Numbered from the stretch's first letter, positions 12,230-24,860 are shown. The stretch: 64,000 nucleotides of DNA from Hymenopus coronatus (GCA_030762935.1 CM060883.1:99138501-99202500), one strand, 5' to 3'. Notes: generated by a model from the sequence alone, not told the origin. Numbers and translations are program-made.

Positions 12230-12297
12230 AAAAAAGATATAAACTAAAAACTATGCTTGTACACATTTTAGAATGAATATATGGTACACCTAAACTA

Positions 12298-15290
12298 CTA
12301 TTTACGTTTTTTGTATTCCTGAAGAGAGTAGAAAGCATTGTTTATCAGGTACGTCTTAACAGCCTTAATTTTCCCTTGCGTTGTCATTTATTTCCTTGAT
12401 CTGGTGAGGTAGATGATTGTATAAATCTCTTGCATTTTGTACTTAATGAGCCTCTTAGTCTGTCCCTAAAATAGTTCTTGTATTATGTTTATGAATATTT
12501 ATATTTTTTTCCGCTTTGTGAGTTCTTGTTAAATGCTTAAGGCATTCATAAATATATAAGCATGGTACTGTGAGGATTCTGTGTTTTTTAAAACTTCTTT
12601 TGCATGAATCTCTTCTTCGCTTCTTTTCAATTATTCTTGTTGCTCTTTTCTGTAACCTAAATATTTTTAACCCTTGATTCTTTCCTGCTACTCCCCATAA
12701 GATGATCCCATAATTCAGATGTGGATGTATGAAGGCATAGTATACTTTTAGAGCACTATCATCATCCATGATTTGTATTATTTGTTTTAGCACATATATA
12801 CCCTTGTTAATTTTATTGCTGATCTTTTCTAAATGTTTGTTCCATTTTAGATTGTTATCTATCACTAGTCCTAAAAAGTTTGTCTGCGTCACTTGTCTAA
12901 TTTTTTTCATTTTGGATGGTTAGTGTTATGTTGGTCTGTGTTTTACTATTTATTCCAATTTGCATCCATTCTATTTTATTTATATTAAGTATCATTCCTA
13001 GCTCTGATAAGTGTGTTTTAACTGCCTCTAATAATCTATTTGCCTTATTTTGTACCTCTGTCGATGTTTTACCTGTTTTACCTAATAGCTATTCCTCCCG
13101 CATCCTGTATTTTTTTGAACAAGTGATTTATATACAGTATAAATAAATATGGCCCCAATTTAGACCCCTGTGGTACTCCATGTAGTATTTGTTTAAACTG
13201 TGACTTAATTTTTTCCAGATTTCCATCCGTGTTATGTATTATCGCTACACATTGTTTAATAGGTATGAGCTTAGCCATTCTAATGGTGTGCTGCTTCTTC
13301 CATTGTTTTCTAGTTTCCTCAATAAGTTTTTAATATCAACACAGTCGAAAGCTTTGGAGAAATCAAGAAAGATTGCTACCACTATTTCCTTTCTGTCTAT
13401 TGCCCTAACAACTATATCATTCCCTTTACTTATTGCATGTATAGTAGATTTCTTTTTTTTTTTTTTTTGGAAGCCATACTGATTCTCAGATATGATATTA
13501 AATTTATTACAAAAGTTCTAAAGTTGTTCTAAGAAGAGACCTTCCATGATTTTTGAAAAAGCAGAGCAGACAAATATTGGGCAATAGTTTTCCATAGCTT
13601 GTTTGGAACCTTTCTGTTTGTAAATTGGTCTATTACTTCCGTTAGTTTACTGTGGAATGTACCTGAATTGAAACTTTCATTTATTTATATATTATTAATT
13701 TTTTATTACATGGGTAAAGGAATCTACTATTTCATTTTTGCCATATTTTACAATTTGATTGGAGTATTCATTTAACCCGCAAGATGTTTGCATTTTAGTG
13801 TGCTTATCTGTTTGATGACTTCCTCTTTCGTGATTTCTCTTACTACCATGGAATTACATATACTTATCTCCTTTGTTTCTTGGTTCGTTTTCTTAATTCC
13901 CAGATTTGACACAATATTTACATAATCAAAGGTGTTACTGATATTTATTGGGCCTAGAATTTGGTGGTGGTTTTTGATAATTCTTAAATTATCTACCCAT
14001 TTTGATGTATTTTCTCTATGTACAGTTTTAATAATACTCCACGTCCTTTTAATTCTATTTCAGCATTTTGCAGCAGTCTTTGATTGTGGCGCTTTTTTGC
14101 TTCCTTAGAATTTTTTTGTAGTTCTCTATATACCTGTAGGACCTTTCATTTAATTTGAAAGCTTTTAAACTATTTAGGAAATTCATTCTCTTTATTGATT
14201 TGTTTATTCCTTCGGTAGACCAATTGCTGCATTTAAATTTGTTACAGACTACCTTTCGTAGTGGTGCTGATTGCTCTAGACTACTCCTTAAAATATTCAT
14301 AAAGTGTTCAAATTTTTCATCAATTTTGTTTTCCTTTATATACTTTTTTGAATACAGCCTGTTTGAGATTGTCTCTTAATGAATTTAATTTTGTTTTATT
14401 TATAATTCTCTTCACTTCTGTTAAGTTTTTACACTGTACGGTTATGATTTTGCTTTCTATTAGTGATATGTTCAAATCTTCCCTCTTTAAGTTGGTACAG
14501 GCATGATGAGGTGTTATTCTAGTGGGCCCTGTTTCTATTAGTTCCAGATTACTTCTTCTTAGTAATTCTAAGAGTAATCTTTTATTCTTGCTTTCTGTTA
14601 AGATATCTATATTTAGGTCTCCTATTATAATTTTATGGTTTTTTTAATAGTTTGTTTCTAGTTTTATTAAGAAGGTTTTTTGTCAGCTCTTAGTGGACTG
14701 TAGACACTTAATATGATAAGACTTGCTTTTTTTAGCATAATTTGAATTGCAGACAATTCACTACACATTTCCTCACAGTATTGCTTACAATCGATCTCCT
14801 TAAGTTTTATACCCCTTTGAGCAAATATTGCAACCCCCCCACTTATATGGTTTTCCCTGCAATAACTAGAGGCTAGATAATAGTTTTCATAGCAATTTGC
14901 CCTCACTTCATTGTTTCTTAACCCATGTTCTGAAAATACTATTATATTTGCTTGTAAGTCAAGAATTGTTTGTTCAATTTCTTCTCTTTTATTTGCTATG
15001 TATTGGATGTTTTGATGAAAGACACTAAAATGTTTTTTATTGTGCATTAGAGTTTTAACTAATGTACCTTTTGTTCCCTGATTGACACATGAGCGCATAT
15101 TTATACAAACATTTACCTCACCTGCATGTGTTTGAATTTGAAATCCTCTTGTGCTTCCTTTTTTATTCTCAGCAGCTTCCTTTGGTCTTGGTGTGCCCGT
15201 GTTGGTTTGTCCTTCACTGTGTTCAGGATCTCTGGATATCTGATCTTCCACTGGTACATCCACCCTCTGCTTTACATGTTTCCCTGACAT
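12298..15290 (-). pseudogene. CR1/L2-like ORF2 (endonuclease and reverse transcriptase), frameshifted
   Basis: The - strand frame 15290-14667 carries AP-endonuclease motifs: FHQNIQYI near its middle, then SEHGLR with the catalytic Glu, and a GGVAIF block. A middle domain fragment is at 14300-14055. The RT core GVPQGSKLGPYLFILYIN lies at about 13180 (frame 13278-13078). The C-terminal part, with LGLVIDNNLKWN, HPHLNYGIILWG and IFRLQKRATRII, is at 12910-12455. In another frame the protein continues to a final LINNAFYSLQEYKKRK before a TAG at 12298-12300. The catalytic FADD/YADD box is not intact where expected. Several frameshifts and a missing stretch make it non-functional. Confidence 0.75.
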
Positions 15291-15487
15291 TTCCTAATTG
15301 CATCACAGAGCAATCTTCCAAATCTTGCAGCTCCTCTTCTGTTTAAGTGTACACCATCCCTGGCTTTGTCCACATTCCTTATCCACCAATTTCCGTCCAG
15401 CATCATGCACTTTCGTTTTGAACTTAGCCAGTCCAATTCTTCATTTATTCTTTTCACTTTTCGTATCGTCACATCCCTTCTACACAA
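15272..15487 (-). pseudogene. ORF1 fragment, SGNH/GDSL esterase-like C-terminus
   Basis: A 71-residue frame contains a Trp-rich linker and then DGVHLNRRGAARFGRLL. A D-x-x-H followed by N-x-x-G is the C-terminal catalytic block of SGNH hydrolases, and is known in ORF1 proteins of CR1/L2-type retrotransposons. Only the C-terminal end is visible; the Ser block should lie at higher coordinates but was not found. It overlaps the start of the downstream endonuclease frame by 19 bases. Confidence 0.6.
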
Positions 15488-15679
15488 TATTCCACTACCT
15501 CTGGGTTTCTTGGCACTTCAACTACCAAAATGCCCATGCTTCAATGTGTTAAGAAACTGCATCAAGCGCTTTGCATATGATAATGCAAGTACCAGTAAAC
15601 ATTTTAAATATACAGTTTTGTCTGTGAATTGTTTTTAAATAGCTGCATTAAAAAAATGTGATGTGTTCCATTCACGTAG

Positions 15680-16437
15680 CTTTCTCTACATCTCTGTAAC
15701 AAATTATTGTTAAAAAGCTTAATCCTCTTTCTGCTTTATCATAATTGGGATAAACACTAGTGGATATCGTCTTAATTACTTGCTTCCTTGTAAGCAGAAG
15801 GGAAATATGGGAATACACTTGGATAAAGTGACAGTCAAATCTTTTAAAAGCTGGTTACCCTGAGGTTATAAACCATTTCTATACAGGGCAAGGAAAACTC
15901 CTTTCTGTGTTTGAAAAGTTTGAAGTATTTTAAATCTGTAACAAATAACAAGGAATATCTCAGAAATTGTCAATTCCAAGAAAAAAAAAGTATGTCATAA
16001 ATTGCAGTTGCACAAAATTCATTCGGAATAAACATCTTCAGAGGGTATTCCCAGAAAATTGAAGATATACAGTTTATTTGTCATGTAAACATCTTTAATT
16101 TATAATATTTTAATTAAAATTGTTAAAGCCATTTTTGAGAAAATCAAAATTTTTGACAATTTTTCCATGTAAAGGGTAGTAGGGGCGGGGATTTTCTTGA
16201 AAATCTTTGTGTTGCATTCTTGGAAGATACCAAACTTAAATACCAAGTTTTGTATTTAATGGATTTTTCATTTTTGAGCCTTGCTGCGCTCACACACACA
16301 AACATTTTTCTAAAAATGTTTTTTTTAGACTCAGGGGTTTCTAAAACATTATTTGTGCTAAAATCTCGGTATTGAATTTTTGGGTGCATTACTATAAATC
16401 CTCTATACACTATGTACATCGTACGTATAGACAAAGT
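15680..16437 (+). repeat. unnamed dispersed repeat, most complete copy
   Basis: A roughly 758-bp unit begins CTTTCTCTACA and ends near TAGACAAAGTAAT, so its ends form a weak inverted repeat; the + copy near 47,860 ends GTAGAGAAAGT, a better match. Internal landmarks shared with the other copies are ACAAATTATTGTTAAAAAG, TTGCTTCCTTGTAAG, AGCTGGTTACC, TAACAAGGAATATCTCAGAAAT, TTTATTTGTCATGTAAA, TTGTTAAAGCCATTTT, and a CACACAAACATTTTTCTAAAAA block. No protein is encoded. It looks like a non-autonomous DNA element, but that is inference from its ends. Confidence 0.7.
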
Positions 16438-17945
16438 AATAATAAAATGTTGAAAGCAATATGTTATTTTCTAGTTATTTGAATGATTGGAAAGATTGTA
16501 CACAGAGCACATTTAAAATTTGGAATGTTTTTTGTTTTTATTCAACTTTTTGCAACCGTTTAAAATTAGGCACCATAAATGGTGGTTACATCCCCTAAGA
16601 AAAGAAAGCTATGGACAGGAAAGAAAATGAAATGATCCCCTAGGCCTCGAATACTCTAATACCATCGGGGTCATAGAAAACAAGAGTTGAGTCAAGCAAG
16701 ACTGAACTGTCTCAATAAACATTTATTCAGATTGGTATAGTGAGATCTTCTCTGGTCCTTTCTGTACACTTAAACAAGATATGGATGGAAACCATCTACT
16801 GTGCTGCCCAACCTTGAGTCAACATGATAATATGACATCAAAATACTGGAATGCAAGAGAGCGAATGGCTTCACTGCCAACTGCTCAACATTGGATACCA
16901 ACCAACCAACATTTAAAATTTAGTCCTAACCAAAAATCATTTTTTACACACTCTACACGCTCCCCAAAGTACAGTTTGTCTTCTATAAATTGTTACATTG
17001 ATATAGTCCTATTCAAATATTTCATTTCACTTTTACCAAATTTGGTAACATGATATGTATTCTAGATCCAGACAAGATCATTGTTTTCTAATAATAGTGG
17101 CAGAGCTGCACCGTATTTCAGAATAATACACACTGTTGGAATCCTAAAACTTAATCTCTATAAAAGTGATCCTGCAATGGAATACAATTTGTGTTGTTTA
17201 CTGCAATAATATACCTGAAAATTAGGAACTTGTTAACTTATTTTCTGATGTCCATTCAAAGCCTAATGAAGTATAAACTGAAGTTTCAGCTAGATGGTCT
17301 TGATTTACAAAACATTAAAAAGCCTTTATTTAGTGGTGCATACTGCAATTTTTATTAGTTTTAATTTTGGAAGCAAAGATATTGCCAAATCTTTTTTTCA
17401 AACACCACGCTATTTCATAAACCTGTTATAGGTAAATTGTAGTTGTGACATTACCCATGGCCTGAATGAATGTCTAGGCTGAGCAAAAGTTTATCATGCA
17501 GCAGTTAAACTGGCACTTTCAGGCTAAAAATATGTATATTTATTCCCTTTTCTCTTAGGCTATCCAATCCTGCGTTATGAACACACAATAAATGTAATTC
17601 AAGCAACTCTTTTTGTTGTAGCATTTTATGGTTTTAGGTCTGCTAAAAACCAATTTCCATATATTTTGGTGAGCAATGAAAGCTTCAGTTACTGGGGAAA
17701 GTAAAGTAATAATTTGTTAAAAATTGTTGAAGTCACTATAAACTTTTGTATGTATTTCTGTGTCTCATGATTTTGATGAGTAAGGATGTATTGAAAAAAT
17801 AAATAAAAAATACAAAACTGTTACATCTGAAAAGGATGACATTCAAATCATTATGAAGTTAGATTGATGTAAATTGCTGGGCAAGACAGAATGGTAGTTA
17901 CGAAATGTAGATGCTTGATGCATTAAATCCATGATGATTATAATC
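16438..17945. other. AT-rich sequence without recognised features
   Basis: No coding region or known repeat is recognised on either strand. A frame at 16781-17053 has no similarity I can name. The piece around 16,560-16,760, with GGATCCCC-like and CTCGAATACTC-like segments, might be an old repeat but gives no boundary. Confidence 0.3.
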
Positions 17946-17947
17946 TA

Positions 17948-19171
17948 CGAGGTGTATCGGAAAAGTAAGTCTTGATTGTATCCAGAGATGGCACCACCAG
18001 TTGGATAGGAATGCACGTGTGCAGGAGGAGAGAGGAAGAATATGGTAACATTGTAGTAAAGTTTCAGTTTTGTGGTGGCAGTGGTTACCACTATGTGCTA
18101 AAAGAAAATGGCTGCTCCGATATTGTCTCCTGCCACATGCGAGGTTCATGTAGTCCTCTGATTTTTGCATGCTCAAAAGCAATCTCCAGCAGAGATCCAT
18201 CGTCAATTCTATCACGTGTATGGACAGGACATTATATGTGACAGTATAGTGCAGGCAATTCACGGAAGGAAGAACCAATAGTCATGATGAAGACCATAAT
18301 GGTCAAGCGCCCCTGGTGACGCCACAAGTGTAGAAAGTGTGCAGAACCGGTGCTTCACAATTTCAGAACTCTGTTGCCAGTTTCCCCAGATGTCTCGCTC
18401 GCTTGTGCACGAAATTGTCTCCTGGTGGCTTGGTTTTCATGAAGTGTGTGCAAGATGGGTGCCTAGACAACTGAGAGATGAACACAAAACCAAACGTCTG
18501 CAGCAGAAGGTGACAAGTTTCTTGTCACTGGGGATGAAACATGGGTGTCGCATGCCACACCAGAGACAAAACCACAATCAATGCATTGGTGGCAAAGTGG
18601 TTCACTTGTGAAGACTAAATTCAAGCAGACAATCTCTGTCAAAAAAGTCATGTGCACTGTCTTCTGGGATCGCCGTGGTGTCCTCTTGTGTGAATTTTTA
18701 CTGCGGGGGGAGACCGTAAATGCTGATCAATATTGCCACATTGCATAAACTTAGGCGGGCAATTGAGAACAAGAGGCATATGCTTATGAATGACAATGCA
18801 AAACCCTATACAGCCAACGCCACACGAAATGTGTTGAATAAGTTTGGATGGGAGGTCTCCAAACATCCACCCTACAGCCCCGACCTCGCTCCAAGTGACT
18901 TTCATCTCTTCCGTTTCATGAAGCGTTTTCTGGCAGGAAAATGTTTTCACAGTGACGCTGAGGTGCAGAATGAAGTGACTTCGTGGCGGCAGAATCCTAT
19001 GACTTGGGCATACAATTAATGGTGCACTGTTACGATAAATGCCTCAACAATGTGGTGACTATGTTGAAAAGTAGCCATGAGTCTATGTAATTATACCAAT
19101 AAATATTGCTTACTTAGTGAGTTTTTGTTCTCTTTATCGGTCATCAGGACTTACTTTCTGGAGGCACCTCG
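17948..19171 (+). mobile_element. mariner transposon with 24-bp TIRs, transposase broken
   Basis: The TIR CGAGGTGTATCGGAAAAGTAAGTC (17948-17971) pairs with 19148-19171 with a few mismatches, and TA precedes the left end. The + strand encodes mariner transposase in pieces. The HTH region reads SELCCQFPQMSRSLVHEIV and VCARWVPRQL (18339-18490). A later part has KKVMCTVFWDRRGVLLCEFL (18640-18710) around the first Asp. NDNAKPYTA and PPYSPDLAPSDFHLF (18790-18920) give the second and third catalytic Asp. The first 390 bases and the region near 18,520 are frame-broken, so it is inactive. Confidence 0.85.
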
Positions 19172-19825
19172 AGTTGATCAGGTAAAAATGTAAAGATTAA
19201 CTAAACGTTGAATACATTTGTCTTCTAGCTTCCCTAGGATTCTGAAGTGCATTGTACACCTCAGTATAAACATTCTTAGATAATTTCAGGAGAAATAAAG
19301 TACATATGAAACTGATATTCTTGGAGTTACATACTCAAAATTGTCAGACTACTAAATTTAGAGGGCCAGAAAGTCTAAACCACCTGCCACAATTCCCTAA
19401 AAAGATTGTGCCATTCCTTTATGGATGAATATGTTCAAATTGCATAGATTTTATGTGTATGATATCCCACAATGGTTGAATATGTAAATAGCTTGTTAAT
19501 TTGAAGCTCTATGGATTATTGTGGACTCTGGACTCATTTCATCCCTTGCTCACCATCCAATGTGACCTACCAAGTTAAAGGCTGCCATCAAGAACAGTAA
19601 CTCACCCAAATCGTACTTTAATTTTGTAGAAAATAAAACATACATAAAATTGAAAAATCACATAACAATGTAATGTCAAGAGTTCAGACTCATATATGGT
19701 ATTCAAAAAGCAATCTTACAGGATTAAAAGAATTTATAATTGTTAAAATGGAAAATGATATATAATAAATAATTTATAGCGATGGAATACGAGCATAAAA
19801 AAGATCTGGTGTTCCATTCACACAA

Positions 19826-20555
19826 CTTTCTCTACATTTTTGTAACAAATTATTGTTAAAAAGTTTATTCTTTTGTTTCATGCTAATCAAGATAAACATT
19901 AGCAGAAATTGTCTTACTACTTGCTTTTTTGAAAGGGAAAAAAAAAAAAAAATAAGGAATACAGTAGGCTAAAACAATAGTCAAATCCTATAAAAGCTGG
20001 TTACCATGTGGTTGAAATCTGTTTCTATGCAGGAGTTACAACTTTCTGTGTGATAATACTTTAAGTATTTTAAATTTGAAACAAATAACAAGATATATCT
20101 CAGAAATGTGTATTCCACAAAAAAAGATGTAAATTACATAAATTGTGTTTAATGAGATATATATTTTTTGAGTAGTAAGTTTTTACTAGTAATGCAAAAT
20201 TAAAATTCATCCAGAATAAAAATGTGTTCAGAGGCTATTTCCAGAAAATTCCTGATATACATTTTATTTGTCATGTAAATATCTTTAAGAACAATATTTT
20301 AATCAAACTCGTTAAAGCCAATTTAAAGGAAATCAAACATGTTGAAATTTTTTCCATATAAACGGTAGTTTGGGGTGGGGGATTTTTTTTCAAAATTTTC
20401 ATGTCGGATCCCTGAAAGATTCTAAACTTAAATACAAAGTTTGGTATTTCACCGACTTTTCGTTTTAGAGCTATTGGTTCACAGACACATGGATGCATAA
20501 ACAAATCTTTTCCTAAAAATATATATTTTTTTTTTTATACAGATCCTAAAACGGG
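19826..20555 (+). repeat. unnamed dispersed repeat, copy 2
   Basis: This copy starts CTTTCTCTACATTTTTGTAACAAATTATTG and follows the landmarks of 15680-16437 in order, including AAAAGCTGGTTACC, ATAACAAG-ATATCTCAGAAAT, TTATTTGTCATGTAAA and CGTTAAAGCCA. It fades after a T-run at about 20,520-20,540. The 600 bp before it (19,172-19,825) hold nothing recognised. Confidence 0.65.
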
Positions 20556-20753
20556 TTTACTGAGAGGTTATCCTTTCTTCCCTTTTCATCCCCTAAATAA
20601 ATGTAATTAATACAAGCTGGAAACAAAAGCAAAATATTTATAACATATCTCATGGTACTACAAACTTTCGCCTTGCAAGAAAATTTGTTGCCCAGTTACC
20701 AACATAGTAACGCTTCATATTAGGTAAACATCTGATATGTTTGCATTCTCGTG

Positions 20754-21070
20754 GCTTTCTCTACATCACTGCAACAAATAATTGTTAAGCAGCTTATTCT
20801 TCTATCTACTTTATGATAATTGACATAAACATTAGTAGAAATTGTCTTAATTACTTGCTTCCTTGTAAGTAGAAGGGAATGGAGTACTTTAGGTTAAAGT
20901 GATAGTCAAATGTTTTAAAAGCTAGTTGCCATGTGGTTGAAATCCGTTTCCTTGCATGGCCAAGAGTTTACAAATTTCCGTGTGAGAAAAGTTTTAAGTG
21001 TTGTAAATCTGAAACGAATAACAAGGAATATCTAAAAAATGGTCAAAAGGCAGATGACATAAATTGTGTG
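20754..21070 (+). repeat. unnamed dispersed repeat, 5' half of a third copy
   Basis: It begins CTTTCTCTACATCACTGCAACAAATAATTG, continues with TTGCTTCCTTGTAAG and AAAAGCTAGTTGCCATGTGG, and ends after the AACAAGGAATATCTAAAAAA block. The second half of the unit is missing. It lies only about 200 bp after copy 2 in the same orientation. Confidence 0.6.
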
Positions 21071-21239
21071 TTTTAACTGGGTCTACTTGTTTTGTGAGTA
21101 AGCTTTTTAACAAGAGTACAGTCTCCCGGTTCTGTAGTTGTCATGAATGAAAAATCTGCCTACATTAATTCAGATTTATTTCTTCATTGATTGCAAAAAC
21201 CAGCTGATCCTTGAGCTCTCACTGCAGTTCCGTAGAAGA

Positions 21240-21665
21240 GCTCGACTTTGCTGGCTGTAGTGCTCCCAATGCACTACTTACAGCCTCTAGACACCGACCA
21301 CGTTTACTTCACATCTGAGCAACATCCTACTAGAAATGAGCTCCAAGAACCAAATGGGAGTACCACAATGCTACCTATTAAATCATATCGGTCTGATGAA
21401 TACTCGGCTTGGAACAAACAGTACTATTGAAGTAGCAAACATAGGAAATGAAGTTCATCATCCTACGCCAACCAAACTACTGAACGCCATTTCTCCAATT
21501 CCCGTTTGGAGGGGGGGACACTGTAAAGCTGCAAGCATTTCAAAGATATTAAATTCAGAAGAGAATATAAATATTCAAAGAACTAAGAAAGTAAAAAGAA
21601 ATAGATCTTCTGGAAATTCCCATGCACCTAAATCCAAGATGCCAAGAAAGCAACAACTTGTCTGA
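21240..21665 (+). pseudogene. possible pogo/Tigger transposase C-terminal remnant
   Basis: One frame contains MHYLQPLD, resembling the H-x-LQPLD motif found just after the catalytic core of pogo/jerky/Tigger transposases. Another frame, 21336-21665, contains ISPIP followed by a basic KKVKRNRSS tail, as found near the C-terminus of these proteins. The two are in different frames, so at best this is a frameshifted relic. The evidence is limited to short motifs. Confidence 0.35.
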
Positions 21666-22147
21666 TAATATTGTTTTGGTGAAGACTATAACTGTACTAG
21701 GAGTGGTGAGGATTGGATAAGATGGTCCCTCCTGGTGGCTACATGAGAACTACACCAAATACGAAAATAAATGTGGCAAGAGAGACTCGAAAACTAGAAA
21801 CAAGTGATAGTATCATTTAATAATGTCTTAATTTTTTTTTTATACATAAAACACTTTAAACCAACAAAAGAAGCAATAAATGCCTCTAAACAATGTTTGC
21901 TTCTTACCCATTCTTACTTAACACAAGTCCATCTCTCCCCTATTGCTTGGTTCCTCTAACCCAACATGTAGGGGATTTATAGACCATATGTATATATTTT
22001 TAATCATGAATAATTAGTTTGACAGTGTAACGATTGTTTGCTATTGACATATAATCTCAGAAAAGTTATACATAAAATTTCCCCTATATTAACTTGAATA
22101 TAGACATTTTTAAAAACTTGGCCTATCTCTCCCGGAATACAAACATA

Positions 22148-23174
22148 CAGCGACGTTTGTGAAAATTGCAACACCAAGAAGGAACCTCAGGATTGCAATG
22201 AATTTAATACATCAGATTAAGTAACATGTGATAAAATTTTCACACCCATATATGACCTTTGAGCCCTCAAATTCAGTATTTGGAGTGGCCTCCATGCGCT
22301 GCAATTAGAGCGACATTGAGCCGTAAAGGTTCTGAATAAGTTCCTGAGGAATTTCCCTCCAAGCAGTTTGTATTCGAGCACAAAAATCCGTGACACTGGT
22401 TAATGGAGGACCGTGAAGCACCAGGTGCCAACCAACCAACCAACCCTATCCCAGACATGTTCAACAGGCAACATATCAGACGAAAGTGCAGGCCAGTGAT
22501 GCAAAGGTGCCCGTCACTCTTGGAAGAAGGCTTGTACATTCCTCGCAATATGTGGCAGGGCATTGTCCTGCTGAAATGTGACCTCTGGAGATACCTGAAG
22601 CTCTACAACCACCTGTAGGTACCGATTGCTGTTCAAAGTATCCTCAATTCGAAGGAGATGAGTTGTAACTAATGGCGTCCTAAATCATCACACCTGGTGT
22701 TTGTCCGCTATGCCCTCCAGGTTGCGCTCACTACGGTACCGCCGGACACATTGAAGTGGGGCTCGTCCGAGTAGACTACAATACCCCACGTGCCCATTAT
22801 AGTCGGAGGAACTTGTGGCTTCTGGACAATGGAAGCGACGTAATGGCATGTGTGTAACTAGTCCAACCTGCAGCAGACGGCGAAAAACTGTGGATGCAGA
22901 CATGTTCGCACCTGTTGTAGTGCTACAGTGTCGAGCCAACACTGTAGATGGCGCTGTTATGGCCATGTGAACAAGATGGGGATCATCCCGTGCTGCGGTC
23001 ATCTACTGTGGTCCACTATTGGTGCAACATTAACCTTATCGGACCGATACGACAGGGTTCTGCTCAGGCTATATGTATGCCATCTCTCTGCAAACCTAAT
23101 GACTTATTGCTTCACATTCTTCCCTTTATTCGGGAAATTCTTTCTTGGTGTTGCAATTTTCACAAATGGCAGTG
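22148..23174 (-). mobile_element. Tc1-like transposon, internally deleted
   Basis: The TIRs share TTTGTGAAAATTGCAACACC (left from 22148, right ending 23174); a TA precedes the left end. On the - strand the frame 23002-22688 encodes a Tc1-type HTH segment with TVFRRLLQVGLVTHMPLRR, followed by a damaged catalytic region in which EGIADKHQV near 22,690 corresponds to the EGVA-like segment. The C-terminal part is at 22563-22273. It is the same family as 48854-50303 but in the opposite orientation, and the two differ by internal deletions. A GT microsatellite (23172-23197) abuts the right end where a TA would be expected. Confidence 0.8.
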
Positions 23175-23243
23175 TGTGTGTGTGTGTGTGTGTGTACAGC
23201 ATAGTTCAAAAACGTAAATAATGTTAAATACCATACTTGGTAT

Positions 23244-24220
23244 CAGCGGCGGCTGCTGTGTAGGAGCACAAGAGCACGTGAACCTCTATTATTTCTTAGT
23301 GGATCTCATTTTTCTGTTTCAGGAAACATTTAATAAAATGAGCTATCCGGTGCCACTTGTTTAAATATACCGCCAGAACCTGAGTATGTGACAACAACGC
23401 TTGTAGCACAGGCCTCGTGTGCTCGCGTATAACTAATGTTTAGAAGCTCTGCGCTTGCGCGGGCAACAAAGCAGCTTGGAATTTTACAGCCAGAAATGAG
23501 CACAGTGCGCCTGTGCACTTTCGTTCTCATTAACACCTCTAGGGTTCTGTTTATCGGCGGGAGGTGCTGCTATCTTTGAGATTTAGTTGAAACTATACAG
23601 AAGTGCAACTGCAGTCTTTGTTAGACACGCTATTTTTCTTAGTAATTTGCATTTTATGCGAGAGTTAAGCGGAAAACAACTCAACGAAGAAACTTTTGTG
23701 CAATTAACCGAGCTACTGAAGATTGTTATCACTACGTCAGAACCAGATATATGCTTTTCCACAATAAAGGATTCAGCACTGGCAATGCCTGCTATGAGAA
23801 GAAACTGGTCAACACCATAAAATACTTTAATTACCGAGTGATAGAAAAGTTTGCACATTTGAAAAACCGGCGCGTGGAATTTCTGTACAAATAAATTTGG
23901 TGTTAATTACGTAATTTAAACAATGTACATATTATTCACTGCAAATACCATTCTTCATGTGAACTGCATCAAAGGACTTCACCCGTTCATCACCTCATGT
24001 TGCTGTTAACTCTCGGAGACTAAGAAGTTCAACATCTTTACAATACTGGGTGGGTGAGGATTTGTGTAACAAACTTATAATTCTTGTTATTATACTCTAT
24101 CATTGTTTATAATATTACTGCATTTGATGTTGCGGTGACGGCGGTAGCAATAGCGGCTGCGGCAGTGGTAAATTGCTGATTTTGTGAACACCTAAAGTTT
24201 TAATCCACGGGCTGCCACTG
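23244..24220 (+). mobile_element. hAT transposon (ZMYM1-like) remnant with 8-bp target duplication
   Basis: The ends CAGCGGCGGC (23244) and GCTGCCACTG (ends 24220) form imperfect hAT-type TIRs. They are flanked by CTTGGTAT (23236-23243) and CTTAGTAT (24221-24228), an 8-bp target duplication with one mismatch, as hAT elements make. The interior retains only the C-terminal dimerisation part: TELLKIVITTSEPDICFSTIKDS (23700-23770), and in another frame KFAHLKNRRVEFLYK before a TAA (about 23,845-23,893). That resembles the end of ZMYM1-type hAT proteins. Most of the transposase is deleted. The host site is a reversed copy of the unnamed dispersed repeat. Confidence 0.7.
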
Positions 24221-24228
24221 CTTAGTAT

Positions 24229-24860
24229 TTAAGTTTTATATCTTCCAAGGATGCAACACGAAGATTTTCAGAAAAATTCCCCTACTCCTAACTACCCTTT
24301 ACCTGGAACTGTTTTCGAAAATTTTGTTTTTCTCAAAAATGGCTCTAACGATTTTTATTAAAATATGGTATATCAAATATATTTACATGACAAATGTAAT
24401 GTATATCTTGAAATTTCTTGGAATAGCCTCTGAAGACTACTTTATTCTGGATGAATTTTACGGAATTTTGCAAAACTGCTAAGCTGTAAGAGATGGACAA
24501 AACCTTACTTCACAAAAAAAGTATAACGTGTTAAAACACACAATTTATGTTACATACATTTTTTTCGTGGAATTGATCGTTTTTTAGATATTCTCTATTT
24601 TTGGTTTCAGCTTTGAAAAACTTATACTTTTCTCACACAGGAATTTGCCAACTCCTGTCCTTACAAACAATGGAACTTCAGCCACATTGCAACCAGCTTT
24701 TGACTATCACTTGGTACTCCCTTATTTCGCTTCTACTTACAAGGAAGCTAGTGATAAGACTATTTCTGCTGTTTTTCTGGATTAGCCTGAAGTAAATAAG
24801 CTTTTTAACAATACTTTTATGCAGAGATGTAGGGAAAGTCATGTAAATGGAACATCAGAG
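24229..24860 (-). repeat. unnamed dispersed repeat, reversed copy interrupted by the hAT
   Basis: Read on the - strand, this follows 15680-16437 from its left end (GGGAAAGTCATGTAAATGGAAC near 24,840) through CTTACAAGGAAGC, GGAATAGCCTCTGAAGA and TTTACATGACAAAT to ATATCTTCCAAGG. The remainder continues on the other side of the hAT at about 23,200-23,243 with ATACC-ACTTGGTAT. The hAT therefore landed inside this copy. The same block recurs in the second duplication unit. Confidence 0.65.

Larger units (their letters stand above)
12230..15560 (-). mobile_element. CR1/L2-like non-LTR retrotransposon, decayed
   Basis: In - strand order the block carries an SGNH-esterase-like ORF1 end, an AP endonuclease, a poorly conserved middle, a reverse transcriptase and a C-terminal domain, each broken by frameshifts. 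That order and an esterase-type ORF1 are known for the CR1/L2 group. The two coding parts are listed separately. The 3' end is not sharply defined; sequence below 12,298 becomes AT-rich with no clear simple-repeat tail. The many lesions mean it is an old, inactive copy. The exact clade within CR1/L2/Crack/Daphne is not determined. Confidence 0.75.
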
